Of a stretch of 64,000 nucleotides of DNA, positions 63,896 through 64,000 are shown piece after piece; positions within the stretch are counted from its first letter, which is position 1, and the number at the start of each line of letters is the position of its first letter. Under the pieces are notes generated by a model. That model did no database searches. It was given only the letters and a program-made list of their open reading frames with translations, and had not been told where the DNA came from. Made by a program: the position numbers and the translations under genes. Source of the stretch: an uncultured Lachnospiraceae bacterium (GTDB lineage: Bacteria; Bacillota; Clostridia; Lachnospirales; Lachnospiraceae); assembly GCA_910579395.1 (NCBI GenBank), contig CAJTUC010000023.1:1-64000 (forward strand). Reading direction: 5' to 3'.

Positions 63896-64000
63896 TCACC
63901 TCAATTTTCCATCGTTTTGCAGCCGCAGATACACGTTCTTTCCTCTCACGGCCATCAATACGGCCAGTGCCGCGATTTCTCCAAAAACAACCGGAAGTTT
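63896..64000 (-). CDS. C-terminal fragment of an unknown gene cut by the window edge
   Basis: The last 34 residues of a minus-strand reading frame. It runs from the window edge through a moderately hydrophobic stretch (FGEIAALAVLMAVRGKN) to a basic end (LRLQNDGKLR) and a TGA stop, followed directly by a terminator hairpin. The frame stays open to the edge and the terminator supports it as a real 3' end. Too little remains to name a family. Confidence 0.5.
   Translation of the reverse strand, partial: KLPVVFGEIAALAVLMAVRGKNVYLRLQNDGKLR

Overview
The window reads as a chromosomal segment of an anaerobic Gram-positive bacterium, most probably Lachnospiraceae (Clostridia). This is inferred from protein styles: a single-chain glycyl-tRNA synthetase, an era/yqzL/recO block, a very long 2-hydroxyacyl-CoA dehydratase-type activase, a 58-residue DUF6472-like protein, Lachnospiraceae-like LigA and RecO, and many good TTGNNN-17-TATAAT promoters. 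Nearly all genes are on the minus strand; only a DtxR-type regulator, the activase, metA and one gene near the right end are on the plus strand. No rRNA, CRISPR array or intact transposon is visible; there is one tRNA-Leu(CAA).

Layout, left to right. 0.3-11 kb: DtxR-type regulator converging on a MATE exporter, PFL and ACT proteins, a metallo-beta-lactamase-fold hydrolase, a long FtsA-like protein, coaE, polA and a zinc-finger anti-sigma-like membrane protein (read right to left, possibly one long transcript). 11-15.5 kb: small orphan protein, tRNA-Leu, lysA, ung, chemoreceptor. 15.6-29.5 kb: alaS, glyQS, lipoprotein, recO, yqzL-like, era, DUF4349 lipoprotein, M16C peptidase, a sigma-70-like protein lacking region 4, and a rhomboid-like protein without the catalytic serine. 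29.8-36.3 kb: activase, DUF6472-like protein, metA and a paralogue of the small orphan. 36.4-46.9 kb: binding protein plus hybrid kinase, a deleted ABC exporter locus behind an intact attenuator, ligA, rluF-like, and an SGNH/MBOAT acetylation pair. 47-51.7 kb: GH13 glucosidase, rsmF-like, and two proteins of unknown role. 52-62.7 kb: LytTR two-component system, CotH/VTC/DUF4956 cassette, and a Bce-type peptide-sensing module (permease, ATPase, kinase, regulator). The right edge holds a plus-strand unknown gene and the 3' end of a minus-strand gene.

The most unusual content is between genes. At least seven intergenic spaces, plus fragments, hold a modular family of nested inverted repeats. The architecture is shared while the stem sequences change in a compensatory way. 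The repeats usually begin at or within a few bases of an upstream stop codon, occur in tandem twice, separate regulator from kinase in both two-component systems, and in two places run into a recurring start-site sequence (GAGAAAGGCATGGTTATT). That start-site sequence also occurs alone in front of polA and, in variant form, other genes. I do not recognise this family. Other points of interest are a leader peptide plus terminator in front of a transporter locus reduced by deletion to an ATPase-permease fusion, a LytTR-type direct repeat (9 bp, 12 bp spacer, 9 bp) upstream of the LytTR regulator, and Asp at position 111 of MetA, where Glu or Gly is expected.
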